Counted from the stretch's first letter, positions 8,134-17,273 are shown. The stretch: 64,000 nucleotides of DNA from Brenneria populi (GCF_036016195.1 NZ_JAYWTM010000001.1:434001-498000); one strand, 5' to 3'. The notes: generated by a model from the sequence alone, not told the origin. A program made the numbers and translations.

Positions 8134-9125
8134 CAGGACTCCTCCATGTTGAGCGGGAAGTGGCAAGCGTACCAGTGGTTCTTGACCGATAGCAGCAGGG
8201 GGGCCTGCATACACTGCTTTTGCGAATAGGGGCAGCGCGGCCCCAGCCGGCAGCCGACCGGCAAATGCTCCAGCGAGGGGATCGCCCCCGGCAGCGTATT
8301 CAGCCGGCTTTTGTGCGGCAGCGATCGGCCGAAATCCGGCATCGCCCGAATCAAAGCCTGCGTATAGGGGTGGTGCGGCGCGCCGATCAAATCTTCGCTG
8401 GTGGCGCTCTCCACCGTCTGCCCGCAATAAAGCACGTTGATGCGGTCCGCCCATTTGCTCATGGTTTGCAGGTCGTGGCTGATCAGCAGAATGGTGGTGT
8501 TATTGTTCTGGTTGAGTCGCGACAGCAGGCGAAAGATCTGCGCCTGCGTGGTGGACTCCATCGCATTGGTCGGTTCATCGGCGATCAGCAAACGCGGCTG
8601 GTTGGCCAGCGCGATGGCGATCATCACTTTCTGGCACTCGCCGTCGGTCAATTCGTAAGGGTAGCTGCCCATAACGTTTTTATGATCTTTGATGCCGACG
8701 CGGTGAAGCAGTTCGATAGCCCGGCGCTTGCGCCAGTTGACGCGCTGCCACCAGCGGCCTTTATAGGTCCAGCCGGGAATGGCCTGAATCAACTGGCGGC
8801 CGATATTTTCCGCCGGATCCAGACAGGACTGCGGCTCCTGAAAAATCATGGAGACGTTGTGGCCCACCAGTTTGCGCCGCTGGCGCGGCGACAACTGCAG
8901 CAGATCGATATCGTCAAAGCGGAAACGATCGGCGGTAACCCGCCAGTTATCTTTGGTGATGCCGCAGACGGCCTTGGCAATCAGGCTTTTTCCGGACCCC
9001 GACTCGCCCACCAGACCGCGGATTTCCCCTTCATTGAGCGTCATACTTACCCGATCGACGGCTTTTACCGGCCCCTCGGACGTAAGGAACTCGATGGTCA
9101 GATTACGAATATCAAGCAATGGCAT
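8133..9125 (-). CDS. sapD: Sap peptide ABC transporter, ATP-binding protein SapD
   Basis: A 330-residue ATPase of the oligopeptide-transport type, the same length as E. coli SapD. Walker A is VGESGSGKSL (near residue 35), the family-typical signature is LTDGECQKVMIAIAL, and Walker B LLIADEPTNAME. The C-terminus carries the oligopeptide-transporter Cys motif (CRLGPRCPYSQKQCMQ), which may hold an Fe-S cluster or structural site. SapD also helps Trk potassium uptake in E. coli. It lies 15 bp after sapC and overlaps sapF by 1 nt at its stop. Confidence 0.96.
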   Translation of the reverse strand: MPLLDIRNLTIEFLTSEGPVKAVDRVSMTLNEGEIRGLVGESGSGKSLIAKAVCGITKDNWRVTADRFRFDDIDLLQLSPRQRRKLVGHNVSMIFQEPQSCLDPAENIGRQLIQAIPGWTYKGRWWQRVNWRKRRAIELLHRVGIKDHKNVMGSYPYELTDGECQKVMIAIALANQPRLLIADEPTNAMESTTQAQIFRLLSRLNQNNNTTILLISHDLQTMSKWADRINVLYCGQTVESATSEDLIGAPHHPYTQALIRAMPDFGRSLPHKSRLNTLPGAIPSLEHLPVGCRLGPRCPYSQKQCMQAPLLLSVKNHWYACHFPLNMEES

Positions 9126-9140
9126 AGGTTGTCTCCGCCA

Positions 9141-10031
9141 TTATTCTGTTTCTGCGACCAGGGCGCGGCGAATACCGTCCCCGAGCAGGTTAACAATCAG
9201 CACGCTCACGGCAATCGCCGCGCCGGGCAACATCACCGTCCACGGGGCGGCATAGACTAGCTCCAACGCGTTACCCAGCATCGCGCCCCATTCGGTGGTC
9301 GGCAGCTGAGCGCCGAGATCGAGGAACCCCAGCGCCGCGATATCCAAAATTGCGATCGACAGCGCGCGGGTGAACTCGGATACCAGAATGCCCGCGATGT
9401 TCGGCAATACGACATGCCAGATAATGTAAAAAGTTGATGCGCCGTCAAGCCGGGTGGCGATGACGTACTCCTTATCCATCTCGTCGTGTACCGTGCTGTA
9501 GATGGTGCGGACCATGCGCGGCACCAGCGCCAGCCACACGGCCAGCATGGCGTGCTCCAGCTTGGGGCCGATAAAGGCGATGATGACGATCGCCAGCAGC
9601 AGCGACGGAATCGACAGCAGCGTATCGAGAATATGGTTGAGCGTAGCGGAGCGCAGCCCGTGGGTGACGCCGGCCAGCACGCCAAGAATCACGCCGCACA
9701 GCGCCGCGGCATGCGTTACGATCAGCGCCGACCCTACGGTGGGCGCGGCGCCGCTCAACATTCGGCTCAACAGATCGCGGCCCAGATCGTCCGTCCCCAG
9801 AAAGAAGGAGACCTCGCCATAGTGCGACCAGGAGGGCGGCAGCATCTGGTATCCCAGAAATTGCTGGCTGACGTCGTAGGGCGCCAGCTGTTTTCCGAAT
9901 AGGCACAGGCCCAGCAGAATAAGAAAGCCGTAAAAGCCGATCATCGCCAGCGCGTCCTGATGGAATACCCGCCAGATATCTCCCAAACGGCTGGGAATGC
10001 GCTTTTCGCTATAAACGTTATCGAAGGGCAT
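9141..10031 (-). CDS. sapC: Sap peptide ABC transporter, permease SapC
   Basis: Inner-membrane permease of 296 residues with one membrane segment near residues 30-50 and five further segments forming the BPD_transp_1 fold; the EAA loop region is around DGASTFYIIWHVVLPNIAG. The N-terminus MPFDNVYSEKR closely matches E. coli SapC. Its start lies 14 nt inside the sapB 3' end, consistent with coupled translation in sapABCDF. Confidence 0.96.
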   Translation of the reverse strand: MPFDNVYSEKRIPSRLGDIWRVFHQDALAMIGFYGFLILLGLCLFGKQLAPYDVSQQFLGYQMLPPSWSHYGEVSFFLGTDDLGRDLLSRMLSGAAPTVGSALIVTHAAALCGVILGVLAGVTHGLRSATLNHILDTLLSIPSLLLAIVIIAFIGPKLEHAMLAVWLALVPRMVRTIYSTVHDEMDKEYVIATRLDGASTFYIIWHVVLPNIAGILVSEFTRALSIAILDIAALGFLDLGAQLPTTEWGAMLGNALELVYAAPWTVMLPGAAIAVSVLIVNLLGDGIRRALVAETE

Positions 10032-10983
10032 ACGACTCCTTATGTTTTAGCGGATTGGTCATCGCCCCCCAGATATCGGAGAGCACGTTGACCGTAATGA
10101 CCATCGCGCCGACGACGATGACGCCCGCGGAAATGGCGGCGTAATCCTGCTGGCGGATGGCATTGACCAGCCAGCGTCCCAGCCCCGGCCAGTTAAAAAC
10201 CATTTCGGTGATCATGGTGAGCGTCAGCATGGTCGAAAACTGTAGCCCCAGTTTGGGCATAATCGGCGGCAGCGCATTGTGCAGCACATGGCGGCGAATG
10301 ATGGCGGTCATCGATAAACCGCGCGTCGCCGCCGCCTTGATGTAGTTTTTTCCCATGACGTCGGTGGTGCTCAGACGCATCAGCCTAATCACCTCCGTCG
10401 TCGGTCCTACGGCGAGCACGGTAATGGGTAGAATCAAATGGCGGATGGCGCTGACGATCATCTCATTACGATAGGGCGAATCAGACAGCCAGGCATCGAC
10501 TAGCGCAAAGCCGGTAACGCTTTTTACCTGGTAGAGCAAATCGAAACGCCCGGATACCGGCAGCCAGCCAAGATGCAGGGAGAAAAACAGAGTAAGCAGC
10601 AGCGCCAGCCAGAATACCGGCAGAGAGAAGCCGATCAGCGCCAGTGTGCTGATAACGATATCCGTCCCTTTGTTTTTCATGACCCCGGCGGCGATGCCCA
10701 GCGGGATCCCTACCATCAGCGAGAGCGCGAAGGCTAGCAGGCACAGCTCGATCGTCGCCGGAAACACCTCTTTCAGCTGTACCAGGATGGCCTGGCCGTT
10801 GATGCTGGAGCGGCCGAAGTCGCCCTGCAGCAGGCTGGAGAGATAAAAGCGGTAGGCGTCAAACAGCGCCGCGCCGTTAAGCGGGGCGTGCGGCGTATAA
10901 TAGCTGAGGCTGAAGCCCAGCAGCGTGAGCAGAAAAAGCGTGACCAGCAGCAGCAGCAGGCGACGCAAGGTAAAGATAATCAC
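10018..10983 (-). CDS. sapB: Sap peptide ABC transporter, permease SapB
   Basis: Inner-membrane permease of 321 residues, same size as E. coli SapB, pairing with SapC. Six hydrophobic segments are visible, the first at residues 7-28, and the permease loop lies around AAATRGLSMTAIIRRHVLHNALP. The ATG overlaps the sapA stop as ATGA. Conserved order and overlap leave little doubt. Confidence 0.96.
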   Translation of the reverse strand: MIIFTLRRLLLLLVTLFLLTLLGFSLSYYTPHAPLNGAALFDAYRFYLSSLLQGDFGRSSINGQAILVQLKEVFPATIELCLLAFALSLMVGIPLGIAAGVMKNKGTDIVISTLALIGFSLPVFWLALLLTLFFSLHLGWLPVSGRFDLLYQVKSVTGFALVDAWLSDSPYRNEMIVSAIRHLILPITVLAVGPTTEVIRLMRLSTTDVMGKNYIKAAATRGLSMTAIIRRHVLHNALPPIMPKLGLQFSTMLTLTMITEMVFNWPGLGRWLVNAIRQQDYAAISAGVIVVGAMVITVNVLSDIWGAMTNPLKHKESYALR

Positions 10984-12686
10984 GGGTTTTCTCCTTCAAC
11001 GCCGTTTTGTGAAGAAGGCTGTTGCGGCGCGCTTTCCTTGTCGTGGACGTCGGCGTCTTCGCGGAAAACGCCGGCAAACGAGGCGTTGCCGAACGGGCTC
11101 AACACAATTCCTTTCATATCATAGCGATAGGCCAGCAGCCGCAAAGAGGAGGCCAAAGGTAAAACCGGGAGTCGTTCGGCCAGGATACGCTGCGCCTGCT
11201 GATAATATTCAATACGTTTCGACAACTGCTGCGAAGAGAGCGCGTTTTGCAGCACCTCGTCAAAATCCGCATTACACCAGTGAGCATAGTTGGTTTGCGA
11301 GGGGATGGCGGCGCAGCTTAATAACGGGCGGAAAAAGCTGTCCGGATCGTTGCTGTCGGTGGTCCAGCCGGCCAGCGTCAAATCGTGGCTAAGCTCCATT
11401 AGCCGGGCTTCCTGGAAACGGCCTTCAACCGGCACAATCGTTACCTGAATCCCAACCTGCGCCAGATCGGCCTGGATTAGCTCCGCGGTTTTCAACGGGC
11501 TGGGGTTGTAGGATTGCGACGCGCTGGGCACCCACAGGCGCAGGCTGAGATTGGTGATGCCCATCTCCTGCAAAAGCCGGCGGGATTTTTGCGGATTGTA
11601 TTCGGTGATCCTGGCGTCGTTGTCGTAGGCCCAGGAGGCGCGCGGCAGGATTGAGGCGGCGGTCTCGGCCGTACCATAGTAGATCGACTGCATCAGCCGA
11701 TCGTTGTTTATCGCCAGCGCGATGGCTTCGCGCATACGATAGTCGTCCAGCGGGGGTTTACGCACGTTAAACGCCAGATAAGCGACATTCATACCGGGGC
11801 GTAGCGACAGGCGCAGCCGCGGGTCGTTACGCAAAATAGAGAGCTGACTGACGGCGGGATAGGCGAGAATGTCGCACTCGCCGGTCAGCAATTTGGACAG
11901 ACGGCCGGTGCCGCCGGAGCCGAGATCGACCACCACCTGCCGCATGCGGGGCAGGCCGCGCCAGTAGAGGTCGTTGCGCGTCAGGCGGATATACTGCCCG
12001 TGGCGATATTCATCCAGCCTATAGGGGCCGCTGCCGACCGGCTCGCGATCCAACTGCTCTTTTCTGCCGTTTTCAGCCAGTTCTCGCGCATATTCGGCCG
12101 ACAGGATCGGCGCGTAGTGCGTCGCCAGATGCCAGAGGAAAGAGGCGTCCGGTTTGTTCAGCCGAATTTCAACCGCATACTCCCCCAGTTTGCGTATGCT
12201 CTGGACGGAGTCGGCAAATTTCAGACTGTCAAAATAGGGGTACTCGCCGCCGTTGACGTCATGGTAGGGATGATTTTTATCCAGCATACGCTGAAAGCTA
12301 AACAGGACATCATCCGCGTTCAGTTTACGGGTGGGGCTAAACCAGGCGGTGGTTTGAAAATAAACGTCGCGCCGCAGATAAAAACGGTATGCTGCGCCGT
12401 CGTCCAACACTTCCCAGCGCTGGGCCAATTCCGGCATCAGCCGGTAGGTATAGGGGTCGACATCCAGCAGCCGATCGTACAGCTGGGCCGCCAGGGTATC
12501 AATGGTCACGCCGCTGCGCGCCATCTGCGGGTTAAACGTATTCAGCACGTCATTGACGCAATAGACGAAACCGCTTTGATGAATATCGGGCAGCGGCGCG
12601 GGGGCCGAAGCGGCAGACGGCGGAGACGCCAACGCGGGTATCGCCAGCCAGGCGCAGGCCAGTGCGAAACAGGTTTTTCCAAACAT
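10980..12686 (-). CDS. sapA: Sap transporter periplasmic solute-binding protein SapA
   Basis: First gene of sapABCDF: a 568-residue periplasmic peptide-binding protein of the SBP_bac_5 type, with a signal peptide (hydrophobic FALACAWLAIPALA, cleavage near ALA-SP at about residue 20). In related bacteria it binds antimicrobial peptides and haem, and the sap operon gives resistance to host and plant peptides (first described in Erwinia chrysanthemi). It is about 20 residues longer than the E. coli protein, partly through the C-terminal tail rich in Gln/Ser/Glu. Unlike E. coli, where the puu genes follow, an unrelated accessory block lies upstream. Confidence 0.95.
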   Translation of the reverse strand: MFGKTCFALACAWLAIPALASPPSAASAPAPLPDIHQSGFVYCVNDVLNTFNPQMARSGVTIDTLAAQLYDRLLDVDPYTYRLMPELAQRWEVLDDGAAYRFYLRRDVYFQTTAWFSPTRKLNADDVLFSFQRMLDKNHPYHDVNGGEYPYFDSLKFADSVQSIRKLGEYAVEIRLNKPDASFLWHLATHYAPILSAEYARELAENGRKEQLDREPVGSGPYRLDEYRHGQYIRLTRNDLYWRGLPRMRQVVVDLGSGGTGRLSKLLTGECDILAYPAVSQLSILRNDPRLRLSLRPGMNVAYLAFNVRKPPLDDYRMREAIALAINNDRLMQSIYYGTAETAASILPRASWAYDNDARITEYNPQKSRRLLQEMGITNLSLRLWVPSASQSYNPSPLKTAELIQADLAQVGIQVTIVPVEGRFQEARLMELSHDLTLAGWTTDSNDPDSFFRPLLSCAAIPSQTNYAHWCNADFDEVLQNALSSQQLSKRIEYYQQAQRILAERLPVLPLASSLRLLAYRYDMKGIVLSPFGNASFAGVFREDADVHDKESAPQQPSSQNGVEGENP

Positions 12687-12864
12687 ATGGGGTTTTTCAG
12701 TCGATACGTAATAGACAGAGTGTACCGCACTCTGCCACTCGTCCCCACTGCGTTATGCGCGTCTGGCGACTTTCCGACCATTTTTGCCGACGGCGATTCG
12801 TCCTGGATAGCGCGTATTGGCTCGGTATAGAATGCTACTCCGCTTATTTATTCAGGACGTCGCC

Positions 12865-13404
12865 ATGCAGCCAAAACGTATCGTTATTCTCGGCAATGCG
12901 GGAAGCGGAAAATCTTCACTGGCGCGTCGGCTCGGAGAAAAACTTGCCTTGCCCGTGGTCCATCTCGATAGGCTTTTTTGGCGTCCGGGCTGGACTAAAC
13001 CCGTGGCGAGCGAGTTCAGAATAAGCGTCGCCGAGTCGGTAAGCGGCTCCCGCTGGATCAGCGAGGGCAACTATCATCGCCGAACTTTCGACTTACGTTT
13101 GCCGAACGCCGATCTTATCATCTGGTTGGATACGCCCCGGTTCGTCTGTATGAAGCGCGTCGCGCTGCGCTCGCTACGTAATGCGCCAAGGCCTGATTTG
13201 CCTGATGGCTGTACAGAGAAGCTCGATGCGGAATTTATGTCGTTTCTCCGGTACGTATGGCGCTTCGATCGTGATGAGCGGCCGGCCATCGAGACTGCGC
13301 GGCGGACGCAAGGGCTGAATGTTCCCGTTATCCACCTGCGCGGTACGGCGCAGGTGGATAAATTCGTTGCGGCGATGGCATCGGGCCATGACCCCAGGGA
13401 GTGA
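12865..13404 (+). CDS. P-loop nucleotide kinase-like protein (adenylate kinase/FlaR-like)
   Basis: A small cytosolic P-loop protein with Walker A GNAGSGKSSLARRL near residue 10, a putative lid region DLRLPNADLIIWLDTPRF (a Walker-B-like strand) and an RRTQ segment near the C-terminus. The family is often annotated as an adenylate kinase or DNA-topology modulation protein FlaR; the substrate is not established. I use the ATG at 12865 (179 residues), preceded by AGGACG, rather than the ATG at 12817, because the kinase fold begins MQPKRIVILG. It stands alone downstream of the sapA promoter region, divergent from sapA. Confidence 0.85.
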   Translation: MQPKRIVILGNAGSGKSSLARRLGEKLALPVVHLDRLFWRPGWTKPVASEFRISVAESVSGSRWISEGNYHRRTFDLRLPNADLIIWLDTPRFVCMKRVALRSLRNAPRPDLPDGCTEKLDAEFMSFLRYVWRFDRDERPAIETARRTQGLNVPVIHLRGTAQVDKFVAAMASGHDPRE

Positions 13405-13537
13405 GTTAATCAGGAGCGGAATATCGGCGCAAATTCTTGCGATAGATCATGTTCGGCGGACTTAGCGGCGATGAATGCGGGCAATGGACTAAATCCTGTC
13501 GAACCGGTGCCGTTATAGATAGGACGGTGCGTGAAGA

Positions 13538-14221
13538 ATGGAGCAATTCTGGATGGACGGTATCGGGTCTCAGCATACTTTTGACGTTGACTTTTCACAT
13601 CAGGCGGAAAATGTTAACGATGACGCCGCCGATCTGGCCGCGTCTTTTTTTATCATCGCGATGGAAGGCGCGCGCGCGCCGGCTAATGAGCTCGCCGGCG
13701 CCCTGCATGACGCTTTCGCCACTCCTCTGGCGGGCGAAAAGACCGCCATAATGGAGTCTTTTGAAATAGCGATGAAAAAAGAGATGCTCTCGTTTATTCA
13801 AACGACTTTCATCACCGCGCCGTATCAGCCCGCGGCGGCAAAACTCATTGACGACTATATCGCAGAACTCTTGATGCGCCGGGATTGCGTACGGCTGGGC
13901 GCGGCCAACGCGGAGTTTTTACTGGCGTCCGATAAGGGCGATGAGCAATACGCGCAAGCGGTGCGGATCGATATCGCGGCGTTAAAACAGGGAACCTACC
14001 GCTCTCAGATTGAAATGCGTCAGGTGTTATCCATCGCCGACAGCGCATGCGGCGTCGTCGATATGCTCGATAGGTTTGAAATGATGCTGAGGGATAGCCG
14101 CGGTGAGTTGCCGACGCTGGATGCTGAGTTGCAGCATTTAAGCCTATTGGCCGATCGCTGGGAGGATTTTGTGCAGAAGTACGCGCCGTGGACGCTAAAG
14201 AAAACGATAAAAGTGCAATAA
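13538..14221 (+). CDS. Hypothetical protein, unrecognised
   Basis: A 227-residue, mostly helical, acidic protein without signal peptide or membrane segment. I recognise no family. Composition is rich in Ala, Leu, Asp and Glu, with N-terminal Asp/Asn-rich sequence (MDGIGSQHTFDVDF near the start) and an amphipathic middle. The ATG at 13538 has a weak ribosome site; an in-frame ATG at 13556 has GGAG nine bases upstream and is an equally good start. Codon usage resembles neighbouring genes, which supports a real gene. It sits between the kinase-like gene and the RyhB-type sRNA, in the accessory block; neither neighbour suggests a job. Confidence 0.6.
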   Translation: MEQFWMDGIGSQHTFDVDFSHQAENVNDDAADLAASFFIIAMEGARAPANELAGALHDAFATPLAGEKTAIMESFEIAMKKEMLSFIQTTFITAPYQPAAAKLIDDYIAELLMRRDCVRLGAANAEFLLASDKGDEQYAQAVRIDIAALKQGTYRSQIEMRQVLSIADSACGVVDMLDRFEMMLRDSRGELPTLDAELQHLSLLADRWEDFVQKYAPWTLKKTIKVQ

Positions 14222-14300
14222 AAATCGCCGGGCGGCGGAATCAGGAACCTTATAGTCAGTATGGAAATGAGAAAAATTCTCAACAAAACGCTTTACAGGT

Positions 14301-14319
14301 GATACTGATAACTATTATC
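14301..14319. promoter_or_regulatory. Fur box of the RyhB-type sRNA
   Basis: GATACTGATAACTATTATC matches the classical 19-bp Fur consensus GATAATGATAATCATTATC at 16 positions and contains the perfect inverted repeat TGATAA-CTA-TTATCA (14306-14320). It overlaps the predicted promoter: TTTACA at 14292-14297 and TATCAT at 14316-14321 with an 18-bp spacer. Iron-bound Fur would block transcription of the sRNA. Confidence 0.88.
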
Positions 14320-14327
14320 ATCATTCC

Positions 14328-14430
14328 GCGCTTCAGTAGTTGCCTCTTCCCAGGCGCTCAAGAAGAGCACGACATTGCTCACATTGCTTCCAGTATTATT
14401 TTAGCCAGCCTAAGCGCTGGCTTTTTTTTA
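14328..14430 (+). ncRNA. ryhB: RyhB small RNA (iron-sparing, Hfq-dependent)
   Basis: The sequence from about 14366 to 14430 is near-identical to the conserved core and terminator of E. coli RyhB: AGCACGACATTGCTCACATT, then GCTTCCAGTATTA, then TTTAGCCAGC-loop-GCTGGCT and a T run. The 5' third (CAGTAGTTGCCTCTTCCC) differs, as is usual for RyhB outside E. coli. The start at about 14328 is placed seven bases after the -10 box. RyhB base-pairs with mRNAs of iron-rich proteins when iron is scarce and lowers their expression. It is not in the E. coli yhhX-yhhY setting, so it may be a relocated or second copy. Confidence 0.93.
14403..14430 (+). terminator. Rho-independent terminator of the RyhB-type sRNA
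   Basis: AGCCAGC-CTAAGC-GCTGGCT forms a strong hairpin followed by eight T, providing the Hfq-binding poly-U tail of the sRNA. Confidence 0.92.
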
Positions 14431-14472
14431 TGGCGGGCTTTACGCACGCCGCCCAGGCGGGCGGCGAAACGA

Positions 14473-15924
14473 TCAGCTGATTTTTCCGCTGCTGACGCTA
14501 TTGAAGCGGGCGCCGCCGTTTTGGGCGAACAGCTTCAGATGGCGCTCCTGCGCCTGCGGATAGATACGGCTGCTTAGGCAGCGCTCGCCATTATTGACGA
14601 AAACTTCAACCGACGAGCGGTCGAAGAATACGCGCAGTCGCAGGCTATCGGAAACGGGTAGGGGAACGCTGCGATAGCCGCTGATGCCGTACGCCGGATA
14701 GCGGCGCTCCAGCACCAGACGCCGAGCCTGATCGTCCACATAAATAAACAGTCCCTGCTCATTGTTGAGTTCGCCGCCCAGCGTTAGCCCATACTTCTCG
14801 GCGTTGCTGGCCTGGAGATTGATATCCAGCGTTACGAACTGCGCGGCGCACGCCTGATCCAGCGGCAGGCTGTCGTTTTTCAGTTCGATATCCTGCTGCC
14901 GGCGTTCTGGATGGCAGCAGGCGTCGATTTCCGCCGCCGGCGTCACCCGCAGCATATTGTCTGGCGTTAGCGTCAGTTCGCGCGGCATCGACAGCATGCC
15001 GGCCCATTGATGCGCTTTCTCCGGCATCATGGATTCCCACATATCCAGCCAGGCCAGCATAATACGCCGGCCATCCGGCGCCAAAAGCGTTTGCGGCGCA
15101 TAGAAATCATGGCCGGCATCGATTTCGGTAAACGGCGTTTCAATCACAAATTCGCTGCCGGGTTGCCAGGTGCCGACCATATAACCGCTCTGGAATAGAT
15201 TACGGTTGTGATAGCCTTCGGCCTTCATACCCTGCGGGGAGAACAACAAAACCCACTTATCGCCCAACGGAAAAAAGTCGGGACACTCCCACATATAACT
15301 TTCGCCCGGCGCCGAGCGGGCCAGCAGGCCCTGCGGCTCCCAGGCGCGCAGATCGGTCGAACGCCACAGACGGACTTCGCCCCGGTTGTCCACCTTCAGC
15401 CCGAGCACCACATACCAGTAGTCGCCCAGTTTCCAGACTTTCGGGTCGCGGAAATGCTGGATGCCTTCCGGCGCGTCGATAATTTTCCCCTGCGGGGTAA
15501 AATGTATTCCGTCGCGGCTGGTCGCCAGACATTGAACCTGGCGCAGACCTTCATCGCTGGCGCGATCGCCTTCGTGAACGTGGCCGGTATAGATCAGCGA
15601 CAGTTCTCCGTCGTTATCGACCGCCGAACCGGAGAAACAGCCATCTTTATCATCTTTGCCCGCCGGCGCCAGCGCTACCGGCAGATGTTCCCAGTGGATC
15701 AGATCGCGGCTGCGGGCATGGCCCCAGTGCATCGGTCCCCAGACGGCCTCATAAGGATAGTGCTGGTAGAACGCATGGTACATGCCGTTATACCACACCA
15801 GGCCGTTCGGGTCGTTCATCCAGCCGACCGTCGGCGCCAAGTGCCAGGTCGGGTACCATTCCATGTTCATTAAAGGCCGCGTCGCGGCAATGTAGCTATT
15901 GGCTTTTTCTATTAACTCAATCAT
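14473..15924 (-). CDS. Cytoplasmic GH32 beta-fructosidase (sucrose hydrolase, CscA/ScrB-like)
   Basis: This 483-residue protein hydrolyses beta-fructosides such as sucrose or short fructo-oligosaccharides. GH32 signatures are clear: WMNDPNG with nucleophile Asp38, FRDP with Asp160 as transition-state stabiliser, and ECPD with acid/base Glu213. There is no signal peptide, so the substrate is cleaved inside the cell. It starts 11 bp after the CscB-like symporter, forming a two-gene operon, with the fructokinase transcribed divergently: transporter, hydrolase and kinase make a complete non-PTS route to fructose-6-phosphate. Whether sucrose or fructan oligomers are the natural substrate is open. 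Confidence 0.92.
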   Translation of the reverse strand: MIELIEKANSYIAATRPLMNMEWYPTWHLAPTVGWMNDPNGLVWYNGMYHAFYQHYPYEAVWGPMHWGHARSRDLIHWEHLPVALAPAGKDDKDGCFSGSAVDNDGELSLIYTGHVHEGDRASDEGLRQVQCLATSRDGIHFTPQGKIIDAPEGIQHFRDPKVWKLGDYWYVVLGLKVDNRGEVRLWRSTDLRAWEPQGLLARSAPGESYMWECPDFFPLGDKWVLLFSPQGMKAEGYHNRNLFQSGYMVGTWQPGSEFVIETPFTEIDAGHDFYAPQTLLAPDGRRIMLAWLDMWESMMPEKAHQWAGMLSMPRELTLTPDNMLRVTPAAEIDACCHPERRQQDIELKNDSLPLDQACAAQFVTLDINLQASNAEKYGLTLGGELNNEQGLFIYVDDQARRLVLERRYPAYGISGYRSVPLPVSDSLRLRVFFDRSSVEVFVNNGERCLSSRIYPQAQERHLKLFAQNGGARFNSVSSGKIS

Positions 15925-15935
15925 ATCAACTCACT

Positions 15936-17177
15936 TTATTGTGCGCGGGTCAAAGTCGGGGAAGGCCGAAGCGTTTTTTTGTCGGATTCCAGCAGGAAGC
16001 AGGAAATCAGGGTGGTAAGCGCAACCATACCGCCCATAAATACATAGGTTCGGGCGAAACCGAATAGCTCATAGCTATAACCCGCGATAGGCGATAACAG
16101 GCTGCTGACCACGGAACTGATGCAGGTAAAACCTACCAGGTAAATCGTTGCGGATAAGCGTTTGTCGAAGTTTAGGCTGTTATATTTAAATAGTGAAATC
16201 AAAAGGATAGGTAATTCCACCGCGTGCAGCAACTTCATTATCGAGATCGCGATGACACCGTCGACCAAACCGGAACCGATAACGCGCAACGCCATAATGG
16301 AGCTGGCCAGTATCAAACCGTTTTTAGCGCCGATACGGTTAACCAGAAACGGCGCCAGAAACATCCCGCCGGCCTCAAGAAATACCTGCAGCGAGTTCAG
16401 GTAGCCGAACATACTGTTGCCGGCACGCAAATCGGGAAACTGCGAGGCGAAATAGACCGGGAACTGCTGATCGTATACGCCGTAAATACAGGTGCCGATA
16501 ACGAAGATAACCAGCGCCCAGAAGCGGGATAGGCGCAACAGCCCGACCGCGTCCGCCAAAGTGAGCTTGTCCGGATCGCCAAACTGGAGCTGGCTCATCG
16601 CATTCTCTTTGGCGATGCGAATCAGACTCAGGCACAGCAGAAATAAAACGCCGGACACGGAAGCCAGCGCGAAATTGTACCAAGGGTTAATATTGAAATT
16701 GATGCCGGCAAAGAACGTCGCCACGGCCCAGCCCAGCGACCCCCACATTCTGGCGCGGCCGTATTCAATGCTTTTCAGGCGGCAGAAACGTTCAATGTAG
16801 GCTTCCAGCAGCCCGATGCCGCCGTTAAAGGTGGCGCCGATATACAACCCGCCCGCGATACCGCCGAGATAAATGTTAAACCGCAGGAGATCGGCAAACA
16901 GCATAAAAAAAGGGCCGCTGAATACCAGCAGAACGGCAATAAACCATAACAGATGTTTACCCAGCCCCAGCTTATCCTGGATATAGCCGTATAGCGGTTG
17001 CGAGCAGAATGACACCAGCAAAATGACGGAGAAGATGATGCCGGTATCGGTGGCTTTCAGATTGACATATTGGTTAAGCCAGATAGATAGCAGCGAACAG
17101 GTCGATGACCAGGTAAAGAAAAAAAGAAAAAACAGACTGCTTAGTAAGATATAGGTTCTTCTGGTTTCAGCGTTCAT
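15936..17177 (-). CDS. Oligosaccharide:H+ symporter, CscB/LacY family (sucrose or fructo-oligosaccharide permease)
   Basis: A 413-residue MFS permease with 12 membrane segments. It shares with E. coli CscB the segments YGYLNSLQVFLEA and LLHAVELPILLISLFKYN-LNFDKRLSATIYL, the latter holding a conserved glutamate; GRARMWGSLGWA matches the LacY-family loop between helices 4 and 5. I choose the ATG at 17177 (MNAETRRTYIL), which has GGAG eight bases upstream; an upstream in-frame ATG at 17246 would add 23 residues, lacks a ribosome site and would place a regulator operator inside the gene. Repressed and activated through the sites at 17211-17285. Confidence 0.9.
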   Translation of the reverse strand: MNAETRRTYILLSSLFFLFFFTWSSTCSLLSIWLNQYVNLKATDTGIIFSVILLVSFCSQPLYGYIQDKLGLGKHLLWFIAVLLVFSGPFFMLFADLLRFNIYLGGIAGGLYIGATFNGGIGLLEAYIERFCRLKSIEYGRARMWGSLGWAVATFFAGINFNINPWYNFALASVSGVLFLLCLSLIRIAKENAMSQLQFGDPDKLTLADAVGLLRLSRFWALVIFVIGTCIYGVYDQQFPVYFASQFPDLRAGNSMFGYLNSLQVFLEAGGMFLAPFLVNRIGAKNGLILASSIMALRVIGSGLVDGVIAISIMKLLHAVELPILLISLFKYNSLNFDKRLSATIYLVGFTCISSVVSSLLSPIAGYSYELFGFARTYVFMGGMVALTTLISCFLLESDKKTLRPSPTLTRAQ

Positions 17178-17210
17178 CAGTTTGACTCCGAACAGGTCGA
17201 TAGCTGAATT

Positions 17211-17222
17211 GTTAACGTTAAC
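17211..17222. promoter_or_regulatory. LacI-family operator O1 of cscB (exact palindrome)
   Basis: GTTAACGTTAAC, a perfect 12-bp palindrome with the central CpG typical of LacI/PurR-type operators. It lies 34 bp upstream of the chosen cscB start. Three further exact copies are at 17274, 28984 and 29055. Confidence 0.85.
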
Positions 17223-17254
17223 TACAGCAAAACTAAAGCGGCTCATCGCGGGAA

Positions 17255-17270
17255 TGTGATGTTAATCATG
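17255..17270. promoter_or_regulatory. Candidate CRP site between the two operators
   Basis: TGTGA-TGTTAA-TCATG: the left half is a perfect CRP half-site and the right half matches in three of five positions. It ends 3 bp before the second operator. The same order and spacing, including the identical TGTTAA spacer, is found at 29036-29051. Catabolite control is inferred. Confidence 0.6.
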
Positions 17271-17273
17271 AAA

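Noticed and set aside
13490..13537. HrpL-like box (GAACC ... ) before the unknown gene
   Set aside because: The downstream CCAC element is missing at the needed distance; only the GAACC part matches.
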